From a virus: a stretch of 31,630 bases of DNA. Of this stretch, positions 6,040-14,200 are shown in pieces (position 1 is the stretch's first letter; every line of letters starts with the position of its first letter). Location: IMG/VR virus record IMGVR_UViG_3300025849_002046, positions 1-31,630 of that record. One strand, given 5' to 3'. The position numbers were made by a program, and so were the translations under genes. The notes beneath the pieces are model-generated. The model was not told where the DNA came from. It made no database searches and saw only the letters and a program-made list of their open reading frames with translations.

Positions 6040-7044
6040 TTAAGTTCCTGTTTTATAATTGAAGTTCTCTTCAGGTAAAGAACGGTCTTCTGTGCCATTG
6101 ATCAAAGAACTGATTAGAGCTTCCCATTGATTGACTCTGCCCTGCCATCCATAGAAAACATTCGTGTAACTCATCATAGGGGGAAGACGCGACTGCATCA
6201 TGGGTTCATTATAGTGTGTGATCACCGAATCAAGCATCCGATAGAAATTACCTGCATGTATTGTTTGTTCTTCGTGTAACTGGTACATCTGAGTCCAGTT
6301 GGCAGCTGTCTCATACAGTGCTGCATAGTTGGAGTGAACACAGACCAGACCCGCTGACATCGCTTCCATGAGCACCATGCAAGAAGTTTCTGGCCAGATA
6401 GACGGATAGGCAAGTATATGCGATTGTTTGAGTGCTTCACGAATCTCTTCATTTGACACGGTGCCGTGGTTGGTCATATTTTCATGTGAGTCCACAATAT
6501 CAAACAATTCGCGGTAAGCTTCGTCTCGCTCTTTCCATCCATATAACTCAAAAGAAGAGTATACATTGAGATGTATGTTATCGTGAGTCTCACAGAGTTT
6601 TGCAAAGACGGGTGCCAGTAGATTCAGGCCACGGTGAGGTGTTGAGGTGTAAATCAAATTGATTTTATCCGCAGGTTTCTCATGTTCCTCAATGGGATCA
6701 ATTGCGTTGAGTAACACCACACACTTGGACCAAGGTAACTGATAGGCATTCATATATGACTGCATTTGCCAGTTAGAGACAAAAACAAATATATGAAATG
6801 AGTCAATCATGTGTTTGTCTTTCAGAAAATGCGACTCGGGATCGTTCGGTAGGTCATGTGCCCAAAAGATGCGAATCTTATCTTCTTGTAGGTCGCTGCG
6901 AATGCGAGATGAAATAATCTGACACTCTTGGAGTAGTTCTTTATTCACTCTATCGGCCAACTGCATTGTCAGTCGTTCGGTGCCGCCCATAGAATTTTCA
7001 TTTGTTTCATTACGAACAAATACACCATCAATTATTTCAGCCAT
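6040..7044 (-). CDS. Glycosyltransferase, GT4-like (GT-B fold)
   Basis: The 334-aa protein looks like a retaining GT-B glycosyltransferase. MGGTERLTMQLADRV near 19-33 is the N-terminal glycine-rich loop. TSTPHRGLNLL near 133-143 is the sugar-nucleotide contact region, and ETSCMVLMEAMSAG carries the E-x7-E pair Glu219/Glu227. It would transfer a sugar from a nucleotide sugar to an unknown acceptor: phage DNA, a virion protein or a host surface glycan. It is unlike T4 alpha- and beta-glucosyltransferases in length and motif layout as far as I can tell. Its start overlaps the end of the 65-aa gene by one base. Enzyme class is firm, acceptor unknown. Confidence 0.88.
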   Translation of the reverse strand: MAEIIDGVFVRNETNENSMGGTERLTMQLADRVNKELLQECQIISSRIRSDLQEDKIRIFWAHDLPNDPESHFLKDKHMIDSFHIFVFVSNWQMQSYMNAYQLPWSKCVVLLNAIDPIEEHEKPADKINLIYTSTPHRGLNLLAPVFAKLCETHDNIHLNVYSSFELYGWKERDEAYRELFDIVDSHENMTNHGTVSNEEIREALKQSHILAYPSIWPETSCMVLMEAMSAGLVCVHSNYAALYETAANWTQMYQLHEEQTIHAGNFYRMLDSVITHYNEPMMQSRLPPMMSYTNVFYGWQGRVNQWEALISSLINGTEDRSLPEENFNYKTGT

Positions 7045-7241
7045 TAACTTTCCCCGTCACTCATAAGATTGCTATTTTTCACCGAACGAATGTCAGCACG
7101 ATACCCGCGTTTTGTTTTATCGGGTAAAGAGAACAAACAATACGTATGCATACTGTCAGCGGTTCCGACAACTTTTACAATCTCACCGGTCTTTTTTATT
7201 CTCGTCACTTTTTGTTGCATTTGATATTTACTTTCAGACAT
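7044..7241 (-). CDS. Small hypothetical protein, 65 aa
   Basis: This short protein has a beta-rich pattern (KVTRIKKTGEIVKVVG, then HTYCLFSLPDKTKRGYRADI) that suggests an SH3-like or KOW-like barrel. I cannot name a family. Its stop overlaps the glycosyltransferase start (TAATG), so the two are coupled. It lies between glutaredoxin and the glycosyltransferase in the nucleotide-metabolism operon. Confidence 0.6.
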   Translation of the reverse strand: MSESKYQMQQKVTRIKKTGEIVKVVGTADSMHTYCLFSLPDKTKRGYRADIRSVKNSNLMSDGES

Positions 7242-7252
7242 CTATTTGGTTC

Positions 7253-7474
7253 TCACTTAATGATATTAATCAATTGCTTAAATCCGCCTATAAATTCGGA
7301 ATCAATAAAAATTGCTGGCACTGTGCCAATGCTTGGATATTGTTCAACGAACTCTTCTCTGGTGATATCCTCACCAATCACGACTTCGGTGTATTCTAGG
7401 TTTTTCTGTGTCAAAAAACTCTTCGCTGAAACGCAGTGACTACAGTTATCTTTAGAGTAAATCTTTATCATCAT
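7253..7474 (-). CDS. nrdC: Glutaredoxin (likely electron donor to NrdAB)
   Basis: At 73 aa this is a minimal glutaredoxin with the redox motif Cys11-Ser-His-Cys14, a cis-proline in GTVPAIFID and the glycine pair FIGG. The family reduces disulfides using glutathione; T4 NrdC does so for ribonucleotide reductase. The position downstream of nrdA and nrdB supports that role. The usual Pro after the first Cys (CPYC) is replaced by Ser, which may shift redox potential. The start overlaps the end of the GIY-YIG gene by 23 bases. The symbol is by analogy with T4. Confidence 0.88.
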   Translation of the reverse strand: MMIKIYSKDNCSHCVSAKSFLTQKNLEYTEVVIGEDITREEFVEQYPSIGTVPAIFIDSEFIGGFKQLINIIK

Positions 7475-7901
7475 ATTTTATCTCGGTTAAATATTTGCCG
7501 GAAATTTTGCCGCCCATGAACTCATTGTAAAACTTGTCGCTCAATAAAACTTGGCGATTCACTTGTTCCACAACCTCATAGTAAGCGCATTGTGTTTTCG
7601 TATTACACAATACTAACATGTTTCTTGTTATATTGTCAATACCTTTTTCTTCTATCTCGCCTTGAAGTTGTTTATTTGATCCGTAGTATTTCTTCCAATC
7701 GGATTCTACTTTAGTCTTCTTTCTTCTTTTTCTAGTCTTGGTCACAGGTAGTATTTTTGATGACCAAAAAAACTTCTTACCGATATAGAATCTATTGGTA
7801 TCTTTGTTCTCTAGGATGTATACAAATCCGTAATAGTCGCCAATCATATCCGATTCAAACACTTCTCCCTCATAATACCAAGGATTTGAATAACTACTCA
7901 T
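7452..7901 (-). CDS. GIY-YIG-like nuclease domain protein
   Basis: The 149-aa protein carries a variant of the GIY-YIG pair, GFVYILE and FYIGKK, at residues 25-43. A basic linker (TKTRKRRKKTK), the segment DWKKYYGSN and a later glutamate in YYEVVEQ follow. This matches a family of small GIY-YIG proteins common in T4-like marine phages. GIY-YIG enzymes cut DNA; whether this one is a free-standing homing-type endonuclease or a host-DNA or repair nuclease cannot be decided here. It starts with an ATGA overlap with the zinc-ribbon gene and ends inside the glutaredoxin gene. Confidence 0.78.
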   Translation of the reverse strand: MSSYSNPWYYEGEVFESDMIGDYYGFVYILENKDTNRFYIGKKFFWSSKILPVTKTRKRRKKTKVESDWKKYYGSNKQLQGEIEEKGIDNITRNMLVLCNTKTQCAYYEVVEQVNRQVLLSDKFYNEFMGGKISGKYLTEIKYDDKDLL

Positions 7902-8068
7902 TCTTCGTCTAATGGAATATTCTTCTGCATCCAGTCAAAGTCTTCTACACTCGCACTACATACTGGGCAATAACTAAACTCAACCTCGTCTTCAGGTATG
8001 TTGGCCTCCCAAACGATGATATCAGTTTTTGTCTCACAGGCTAAACAGTGTATTCTTTCTTTTTTCAT
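7898..8068 (-). CDS. Small zinc-ribbon protein, 56 aa
   Basis: ATG at 8068 overlaps the nrdB stop (TAATG), and the TGA at 7898 overlaps the next start (ATGA), so the frame is locked into the operon on both sides. The 56-aa protein has two CxxC knuckles, CLAC and CPVC, about 25 residues apart, forming a probable single zinc ribbon. The C-terminus is acidic. It could be a small nucleic-acid or protein binder linked to the ribonucleotide reductase cluster; function unknown. Confidence 0.75.
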   Translation of the reverse strand: MKKERIHCLACETKTDIIVWEANIPEDEVEFSYCPVCSASVEDFDWMQKNIPLDEE

Positions 8069-9141
8069 TATAATGAAAATCCTTTAAATGTGGACTCATC
8101 CAAGTCCTTCTTGATTCCCCCAATCACATACGATGTGATTTCAGTTTCTTGCGGTGCCACTTGAACATCTGACCCGCTAATCCACTTTTGCGTCCAAGGT
8201 AACGGATTACTACCGCCACGATTGTTTGACATTCCGATGGAATACATTCTCTTATTTGCGATCCAATCTATATAGTCGCATAACAGTGACTCATTGAGTC
8301 CAATCATAGTTCCATCTTTAAACAAATATTTCGCCCAAGATTTTTCTTGATTGACAACCTCTGAAAAGATATTTATCACTTCTTCATTTGTCTCCTCGGC
8401 AATCTTGATGAAATCTGTATCTTCTTTAGGCAATAACTTAATCAACTGTTGCGTAGATGCCAGATGAATATTCTCATCACGAGCAATAAACTTGATAATC
8501 TTTGCGTTGCCTTCCATCTTCTTGAGTTCAGCGAATGCCCACGAACAAGCAAACGACACATAGAATCGAATACCCTCTAAAGCATTCACGGCATTCAGTG
8601 CTAACCATAAAGACCTTTTATGCTCGTAACTACCAAAGTCAGGATTTATTCCATTTCGCATTATTAAATCATCATAATATTTTGAGATTGAATCTGCACA
8701 ATCCACAATCTCTTTTATATTTAACATCGTATCAAATACTTCAGATGGTTGTGAGTAGATGTTTCGTATAATGTGAGTATAAGATCGCGAGTGTATAGTC
8801 TCAAAAAATGACCAAGTGACCAACCAGTTCTCAAGTTCAGGCAACGAACAGACGGGTAGAAATGCTTCAACGGGTCCACGACCCTGAACCGAATCCAGAA
8901 GTATCTGTCGCTTTAGATTGCTGGTGAAGATATGCTTTTCATGATCAGTCAATGATTTAAAGTCTTTGCTGTCTTTACTAATATCAACTTCTTCTGGTCG
9001 CCAAAAAAATCCTAGTTGTTTGTCAGTTAGTTTTTCAAAAATATTATATTTCTGTTTATCATAACGAGCAATGTTAACAGGCTCACCAAAAAATATAGGT
9101 TGTTCTGTTGCGTCAATCTTTTTTGTATTGAATATAGACAT
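8068..9141 (-). CDS. nrdB: Class Ia ribonucleotide reductase small subunit NrdB
   Basis: The 357-aa protein has every expected radical and di-iron residue: Asp83, Glu114, His117 and Tyr121 in FFETIHSRSYTHI, Glu189, and Glu223/His226 in RDENIHL. FFWRPEEVD supplies the conserved Trp. It makes the tyrosyl radical used by NrdA to reduce ribonucleotides. The C-terminal tail DLDESTFKGFSL is the likely NrdA-binding peptide. The start overlaps the stop of the 82-aa gene as TAATG. It follows nrdA with one small gene between, as in a dedicated dNTP operon. Confidence 0.97.
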   Translation of the reverse strand: MSIFNTKKIDATEQPIFFGEPVNIARYDKQKYNIFEKLTDKQLGFFWRPEEVDISKDSKDFKSLTDHEKHIFTSNLKRQILLDSVQGRGPVEAFLPVCSLPELENWLVTWSFFETIHSRSYTHIIRNIYSQPSEVFDTMLNIKEIVDCADSISKYYDDLIMRNGINPDFGSYEHKRSLWLALNAVNALEGIRFYVSFACSWAFAELKKMEGNAKIIKFIARDENIHLASTQQLIKLLPKEDTDFIKIAEETNEEVINIFSEVVNQEKSWAKYLFKDGTMIGLNESLLCDYIDWIANKRMYSIGMSNNRGGSNPLPWTQKWISGSDVQVAPQETEITSYVIGGIKKDLDESTFKGFSL

Positions 9142-9389
9142 TACTGGCTCTTTCCTTTTACTCTTTTAAGCAGTTTATCCATGTAATCTAGATTAATAGG
9201 TTCATCATCAAATGCTTTCCACATCAATGCCATATCTTCATATAAATCATCAGGAACATCTCCATTTGGAGTCATTGGCCGTTCAGTAATCATTTCAATC
9301 CTTCCCTTGCTGTCGTAGTAGACCTCGTGTATACAGTATCCGCTACCAGCTACTGACGGTCTATGACAAATGCGATAGTTCCAAGTCAT
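9141..9389 (-). CDS. Conserved phage protein, 82 aa (between nrdA and nrdB)
   Basis: The protein begins MTWNYRICHR, then GYCIHEVYYDSKG and ITERPM. This pattern recurs in small phage and bacterial proteins starting MTWNYRIV that have no known function. The C-terminal half is helical (LYEDMALMWKAFDD). It overlaps nrdA by ATGA and nrdB by TAATG, so it is part of the reductase operon, but I see no catalytic motif. A role tied to NrdAB is inference from place only. Confidence 0.75.
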   Translation of the reverse strand: MTWNYRICHRPSVAGSGYCIHEVYYDSKGRIEMITERPMTPNGDVPDDLYEDMALMWKAFDDEPINLDYMDKLLKRVKGKSQ

Positions 9390-11689
9390 ATGCTACAACT
9401 GTCACAGGATTCGTCATCTACTACCGTTTGTTCCAGTTCGGGCATATCGTCGGCACCAAACTTATCGTCGCCAGCACCATCGTATGTCTGGAAGTAGTAA
9501 AGTTGCTTTCCACCATACTTGTAAAACATTAAAATGTGTTGCAACATTTCTGACATTGGTATCTTTTCTTCATTGTAATGTAGAGGATTATATGATGTGT
9601 TGACAGAAATGCCTTGATCAATATACTTCTGAAGCACCGCCATAATCTTTAAATAACCTTCTGGCGATTTCTGATCCCAGAGTAGGTCGTATTTATTCTT
9701 GAGTCGGTGTATACTCGGCACAACTTGTTTTAATACACCATCTTTAGACTGTTTCACAGACACCAATGAACGAGGTGGTTCTATACCATTCGTGCTGTTT
9801 GATATCTGTGCTGATGTTTCGGACGGCATTAACGCCATCAACGTAGAGTTGCGAATACCATTCAACGCCAGTTGATTTCTGAGAGTTTTCCAATCCATAC
9901 GAATATTAGGTTTCACCAGTTCGTCAACATCTGATTTGTATGTTTGATTAGGTGTAAGACCTCGACCATACTTTGTTTCATTAGACTTATGGCAAGGTCC
10001 AAACTCTATTGCCAGATCAGAACTCGCCTTGATTAAATAATATGACCATGCTTCCGCATACTCATCAATCAACTCTAAGTTCGGTTCTTGATAGTTTGTA
10101 TCATTCTTCGCTAACCAATATGCGAAGTTGATAATGCCTATGCCCAGTGGTCGCCGGTTCTTTGTGCTTAACTCCGCGGCAATCACAGGATATTCTTGAA
10201 AGTCTAATAAAGCATCAAGTGCGCGAACCGCAAGAGTGCAAGGTTTTTCAAAGTCTTCAGGCTTACGAATCTTTCCCCAGTTTATTGCTGCGAGTGTACA
10301 GAGACTAATCTCGCCTTCCTCATCATGCAAATGTTTGAGCGGTTTCGTTGGAAGATTAATTTCACAACAAAGATTGCTCATTCGTATAGGTGCTTCCTCC
10401 TTTATGAACGCGCCATGATCATTGGCGTGATCAACATTCATTAGATAGATGCGACCGGTATCTTTTCTTTCTTGAACAAAAATACTGAACAGTTCGGAAG
10501 CAGAGATTGATTTTTTTCGTATCTTGGTGCTTCGTTCATACTTCTCGTAAAGAGTTCGGAACTTATCTATGTCCACAAAGAATGCGTCATATAAATCCGG
10601 AACATCATTGGGAGAAAAGAGTGTGATGTTACCGCCAGAGAGTAATCGTTCATACATGACTTTATTGAACTGCACTCCGTAATCGAGTTGCCTGACACGG
10701 TTGTCTTCAGTGCCTTTGTTGTTCTTCAACACCAACATGTCTTCAACTTCAAGATGCCATATGGGATAATAGAGAGTAGCAGCGCCACCGCGAACCCCAC
10801 CCTGAGAACAACTTTTTACCGCACTTTGAAAGTATTTGAAAAAAGGTGTTACACCGGTGTGAGCAGCATCTCCGTTGCGAATAGGGCTGCCAAGTGAACG
10901 AATGCTCCCTGCGCCAATGCCGATACCTGCCTTCTGTGAAACATATTTTACGATTGATGACGAGGTTGCATTGATTGAGTCAAGATCATCACTCGTTTCA
11001 ATCAATACACACGAGGAGAACTGACGCTGCGGTGTTCGAACACCTGACATGATTGGAGTAGGTAAACTTATATCAAATGTTGATAATGCATTGTATAGAT
11101 CAACGACCCATTTAATGCGATCCTTTTTGTAGTTTTCAAACAACACCATAGCAATACACATCATTGCCATCTGTGGTGTTTCTTTAATATCTCCTGTAAC
11201 ACGATTTTTAACCAGATACTTACCGCGCATTTGTTCCATCGCAGCATATGTCAAATCGAAATCACGGTCGTGTTGAATGAAACCATTCAGTTGTTCAATC
11301 TCTTCGGGCGTATACTTTTCCACTAAGATGTTATCGTATACGAGATTATCAACACATTCAACAATATGTTCTATGAGCGTAGGAGGTTCAAACTGTCCGT
11401 ATACCTCTTTGCGAAGAGCATAGTTGATTAAACGACCTGCGACAAACTGATAATTTGGTTGATCCTCAGTGATGAGTTCCGATGCGGCTTTAATCAGCGT
11501 CTCTTGTATATCGATTGTTTTTATGTTGTCATAGACCTGAAGGTGTGTTTTAATTTCAAGTTCGGACGATGACACACCGGCAAGACCCTCACACGCAAAA
11601 CTCGCGACTTTATGGAACTTCTCAAGGTCTAGATTTTCTTTCCCGCCATTTCTTTTAGTTACATAAACTTGCAATTTTGAACTCTCCAT
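9386..11689 (-). CDS. nrdA: Class Ia ribonucleotide reductase large subunit NrdA
   Basis: The 767-aa protein is a full-length NrdA. An N-terminal ATP-cone occupies about residues 1-95 (VTKRNGGKENLDLEKF), which suggests allosteric control of activity. The active-site cysteines are in FSSCVLIE and NLCCEINLP, and the late motif MPSETSAQISNSTNGIEPPR is intact. The C-terminal redox pair is Cys762/Cys765 in ESCDSCSI, the target of glutaredoxin. It reduces NDPs to dNDPs. The gene overlaps the 80-aa-type frame upstream by 35 bases and the 82-aa gene downstream by ATGA. No intein or intron is seen. Confidence 0.97.
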   Translation of the reverse strand: MESSKLQVYVTKRNGGKENLDLEKFHKVASFACEGLAGVSSSELEIKTHLQVYDNIKTIDIQETLIKAASELITEDQPNYQFVAGRLINYALRKEVYGQFEPPTLIEHIVECVDNLVYDNILVEKYTPEEIEQLNGFIQHDRDFDLTYAAMEQMRGKYLVKNRVTGDIKETPQMAMMCIAMVLFENYKKDRIKWVVDLYNALSTFDISLPTPIMSGVRTPQRQFSSCVLIETSDDLDSINATSSSIVKYVSQKAGIGIGAGSIRSLGSPIRNGDAAHTGVTPFFKYFQSAVKSCSQGGVRGGAATLYYPIWHLEVEDMLVLKNNKGTEDNRVRQLDYGVQFNKVMYERLLSGGNITLFSPNDVPDLYDAFFVDIDKFRTLYEKYERSTKIRKKSISASELFSIFVQERKDTGRIYLMNVDHANDHGAFIKEEAPIRMSNLCCEINLPTKPLKHLHDEEGEISLCTLAAINWGKIRKPEDFEKPCTLAVRALDALLDFQEYPVIAAELSTKNRRPLGIGIINFAYWLAKNDTNYQEPNLELIDEYAEAWSYYLIKASSDLAIEFGPCHKSNETKYGRGLTPNQTYKSDVDELVKPNIRMDWKTLRNQLALNGIRNSTLMALMPSETSAQISNSTNGIEPPRSLVSVKQSKDGVLKQVVPSIHRLKNKYDLLWDQKSPEGYLKIMAVLQKYIDQGISVNTSYNPLHYNEEKIPMSEMLQHILMFYKYGGKQLYYFQTYDGAGDDKFGADDMPELEQTVVDDESCDSCSI

Positions 11690-11882
11690 AACCTTCTACA
11701 TAATTTTCAGCTAGATCCTCAGCATAACGAATCGTTTTATTTTCTAACAACCTTGTGTATTTCAACTGTGATTTCTCATAACATTTCACCACATAATGAT
11801 ACTTATCTTTAGTGACTACCGCAGTTCGTTTATGTTTCTCGTTGTGATATTCTGCGTAAATAATTTGATTTTCTTTTTCCAT
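11655..11882 (-). CDS. Small hypothetical protein, 75 aa
   Basis: I start it at the ATG at 11882, which overlaps the primase stop as TAATG and has GGAG 9 bases upstream; the frame runs a little farther to a GTG. The protein is charged and beta-rich (HKRTAVVTKDKYHYVVKCYEK, then a helical end with YAEDLAENYVEGY). It overlaps the beginning of nrdA by 35 bases. No family is recognised. Its placement couples primase to nrdA translation. Confidence 0.65.
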   Translation of the reverse strand: MEKENQIIYAEYHNEKHKRTAVVTKDKYHYVVKCYEKSQLKYTRLLENKTIRYAEDLAENYVEGYGEFKIASLCN

Positions 11883-12904
11883 TAAACTTTTCTCCACGCG
11901 GCCAACAAGATTTTTGATTCTAAACCTGAAGATATATTATCACTCAATACGCCATCAATGTCAAGACATTCATGAGTTAACATGATGTCATTTATATCTT
12001 TCTGTAATAGATACTCTGGCAATATAACTATCTTATAACCTTTGTCGATCACTTTTGATATTTTTTGTATTGTTTCGGTTGATCTCGGTTCGTTGTCATA
12101 CACAAACACCGAGTTATCATTTACAAAGTTCCAATCAATAGATCCACCTGCCATGGCAATAGAGTTCTGAACGAACATACTATCAATTGGTCCTTCAAAT
12201 ATATAGTGTGTTTTAGATTGATCACATTCGTCCAAGTTGAATATTTTTGGATGATGTTCATCAAGCATGATAGTTAGATACCGTAGATTTGATTTAGGAT
12301 CAAATGACCGACCTTGAAATCCCAACAGGTTTTTATTCTGGTCAATGAGAGGTATGATAAGTCTCGGTTCATCTTTGAACTCATTCGCAAATTTACCAGG
12401 TAAGAAACTATTTGTAAACTTCTTAAACTTCGGAGCATAGAACAACTTACTATGATACTTATTCGGTATGTGTCGGTCAACCACATATTTCTTCGCTGGA
12501 TGATTCCACTCAAGTTGGGATATTTTTTTAAGATTGAGCAAACAAGAAAACTGGATGAACTTAGGTTTCTTCATCTTATCAGCAAGTATTTCTACATCAG
12601 TCTTTCGTTTCACTCTCTGAGTGCCACTATACTTCTCACTCAGACGATCCTTTACATACTCGGCATGTAATGATGGATCCAACTGTTGAATGAGTTTTTC
12701 AAGGTCCAGTGTGATGTTACAGTTGTGACAGTGATATAAATAACCAGAGTCATCTTTAGCGAATATAAATCCTCGCGCCTTGGATTTATTTTTTTGGGAG
12801 TCACCACAGACAGGGCAACGAAAGTTGAAGATGTTACGGTTGATGCGTTTAAATCTATCCAACCGGTTGGACAGCATACCAATATACTTTTGTTCTAACC
12901 ACAT
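11882..12904 (-). CDS. 61: DNA primase (T4 gp61-like)
   Basis: From the ATG at 12904 the 340-aa protein has the T4 primase layout. An N-terminal zinc-binding domain has Cys30/Cys33 in FRCPVC and Cys59/Cys62 in HCHNC. A TOPRIM-type core follows, with the motif YIFEGPIDSMF and the acidic VFVYDNE. It makes RNA primers and should pair with the gp41 helicase at the right end. The frame begins two codons earlier at a TTG, but AAAGG is 8 bases before the ATG. It is the first gene after a perfect sigma70 promoter, so early expression is expected. Confidence 0.92.
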   Translation of the reverse strand: MWLEQKYIGMLSNRLDRFKRINRNIFNFRCPVCGDSQKNKSKARGFIFAKDDSGYLYHCHNCNITLDLEKLIQQLDPSLHAEYVKDRLSEKYSGTQRVKRKTDVEILADKMKKPKFIQFSCLLNLKKISQLEWNHPAKKYVVDRHIPNKYHSKLFYAPKFKKFTNSFLPGKFANEFKDEPRLIIPLIDQNKNLLGFQGRSFDPKSNLRYLTIMLDEHHPKIFNLDECDQSKTHYIFEGPIDSMFVQNSIAMAGGSIDWNFVNDNSVFVYDNEPRSTETIQKISKVIDKGYKIVILPEYLLQKDINDIMLTHECLDIDGVLSDNISSGLESKILLAAWRKV

Positions 12905-12933
12905 AATCAATTACCTTTCTAAGTCACAATGTG

Positions 12934-12962
12934 ATTATAACCTTTATATTAGGAAATGTCAA
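12934..12962 (-). promoter_or_regulatory. Consensus sigma70 promoter for primase-nrd operon
   Basis: On the minus strand TTGACA (12962-12957) and TATAAT (12939-12934) are both perfect consensus hexamers with the optimal 17-base spacer. Transcription would start about 25 bases before the primase ATG. It lacks the upstream TAAGTCATTGATT box of the other early promoters, so it belongs to a different class. The absence of deviation suggests a very strong early promoter read by host RNA polymerase. Confidence 0.9.
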
Positions 12963-12975
12963 TACTTTTTAGAGA

Positions 12976-13437
12976 TTATGGGGGAAGAAATTGAATGAAA
13001 TGGTTCATCACTAACATTGTTGCTGTAGCTGCGATCATCCAAGTTACCTTGTTAATCAAACTGGTGGTTTTCTTCATATCGGATAGTTGTTTTTCCAAAT
13101 CACCCACTCGTTGACCTTGTTCTTTGAAACTGTTCCACATATTTTCTTTATCAGTTGCGGCATGTTTATCAACAACTTCCAGAACGCTGGTTGTTTTTGA
13201 AAGAGTCATATTCAATTCCGCAATCTGATCATCGTGGGCGTCAATCTTTTCTGAGTGCGAATTCATTCTATTCCAATAGTCTTGGCGATCCGCTTCTATG
13301 GCCACAATTCTTTCCTCAGCCCTCGCTATTGAAATCATTGCGTCAGCGAGCCTATCTATTTTTTCTTCAATGCGATCTAAACGATGCGTGTAATGAGACG
13401 GTGATAGCAAATTTGGGCTGCTGTTTTGATCATTCAT
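12976..13437 (-). CDS. Coiled-coil protein with C-terminal membrane anchor, 153 aa
   Basis: Residues 18-120 show heptad-like repeats (RLDRIEEKIDRLADAMISI, then DDQIAELNMTLSKT and VGDLEKQLSDMK), predicting a long coiled coil. A single hydrophobic segment (WMIAATATMLVMNHFI) at the C-terminus makes it a likely tail-anchored inner-membrane protein. It lies just after the spanin-like pair, so a part in lysis or in membrane events is possible. I do not recognise a named family. AAAGGATCC precedes the ATG. It could resemble phage proteins annotated as holin-like or 'DUF1515-like', but I cannot support that. Confidence 0.7.
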   Translation of the reverse strand: MNDQNSSPNLLSPSHYTHRLDRIEEKIDRLADAMISIARAEERIVAIEADRQDYWNRMNSHSEKIDAHDDQIAELNMTLSKTTSVLEVVDKHAATDKENMWNSFKEQGQRVGDLEKQLSDMKKTTSLINKVTWMIAATATMLVMNHFIQFLPP

Positions 13438-13524
13438 TATAGGATCCTTTTAATTATAAAGCAATGAGTTATAATTATATAAAACAAATGAATACAATGA
13501 TATGATCAATTATAGGTTAATGTT

Positions 13525-13884
13525 TTATTTAGTGTTTTTCACACTTAGTGAGTTTTCATAAAAAACAATGATAGACTTCTGTTGATTGATGTATCGACGA
13601 AGTTCAGCAATGTTCAGAGACATGTTCTCATAATCTGGTATTGTCAACCCAAGAAAGATGATACCACCAAATGCTTTCTTATTTTCTTCTATGAACTGAT
13701 CGATGTTGTCTTTAGTGACAACATCAAATCGAACATCATACAGAGTAACTGGTTTCGGTCTTTCTTGAACCGGTACACCAATCTTTACATATTCGGTGAC
13801 AATGCGTTCTTTAGGTTCAAGGTGCCCGCACGATGTTATCAGTGTCAGACTCAATATCCCTAAATATTTTTTCAGTTCCATCAT
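13525..13884 (-). CDS. Rz1-like outer-membrane lipoprotein (o-spanin candidate)
   Basis: Starting at the ATG at 13884, the protein has a lipoprotein signal, KKYLGILSLTLITSC, with ITSC as lipobox. The mature part has a proline-containing stretch (VPVQERPKPV). It ends with IPDYENMSLNIAELRRYINQQKSII, a pattern I recall from phage lysis-cassette lipoproteins. The first 23 codons lie inside the end of the Rz-like gene in another frame, the classical overlapping Rz/Rz1 layout. O-spanins join i-spanins across the periplasm and fuse the two membranes at lysis. At 119 aa it is longer than many Rz1 proteins. The role is likely but not proven. Confidence 0.65.
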   Translation of the reverse strand: MMELKKYLGILSLTLITSCGHLEPKERIVTEYVKIGVPVQERPKPVTLYDVRFDVVTKDNIDQFIEENKKAFGGIIFLGLTIPDYENMSLNIAELRRYINQQKSIIVFYENSLSVKNTK

Positions 13885-14200
13885 TAATAATATTTTCCAT
13901 CCAATTGGGTTTACGCAAAGAATATAACACCATATCATTTTCTCTAAACTTCTTTGCGAGTATGTCTTGATATTCTTCAGATCGTATTAAACTTTGTTCA
14001 AGTTCTTTACTATTTTCCTGTAATCTATTTCTTTCTTCAATCAGTTGTTGTTTGTCAGCCACACACATGTCAAGCGCTATCTTTAACTCCGCATTCTGTT
14101 GAGTTAAGGTCGCGATCGTATTTTTATTATCTTCATAATATAATTTACCCGCGGCCGCAATCATTGCCACGAAGGCAAGTGAGACAACATACTTTATCAT
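13817..14200 (-). CDS. Rz-like i-spanin candidate
   Basis: The 127-aa protein has one N-terminal membrane segment (VVSLAFVAMIAAAG). A long coiled coil in the periplasm follows (LTQQNAELKIALDMC, then QQLIEERNRLQENSKELEQSL). This is the topology of i-spanins of the Rz type, which work with an outer-membrane lipoprotein to disrupt the envelope. The lipoprotein gene begins inside its last 68 bases. The start overlaps the stop of the 170-aa gene as ATGA. No endolysin or recognised holin is in the window, so the lysis genes are split. Confidence 0.65.
   Translation of the reverse strand: MIKYVVSLAFVAMIAAAGKLYYEDNKNTIATLTQQNAELKIALDMCVADKQQLIEERNRLQENSKELEQSLIRSEEYQDILAKKFRENDMVLYSLRKPNWMENIINDGTEKIFRDIESDTDNIVRAP

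Noticed and set aside
9386-11689. Intein or intron in nrdA
   Set aside because: The 767-aa frame is continuous, has all reductase motifs in order and a normal length.
13438-13524. AT-rich gap searched for a terminator or promoter
   Set aside because: No GC stem with a T-run and no -35/-10 pair at proper spacing was found.
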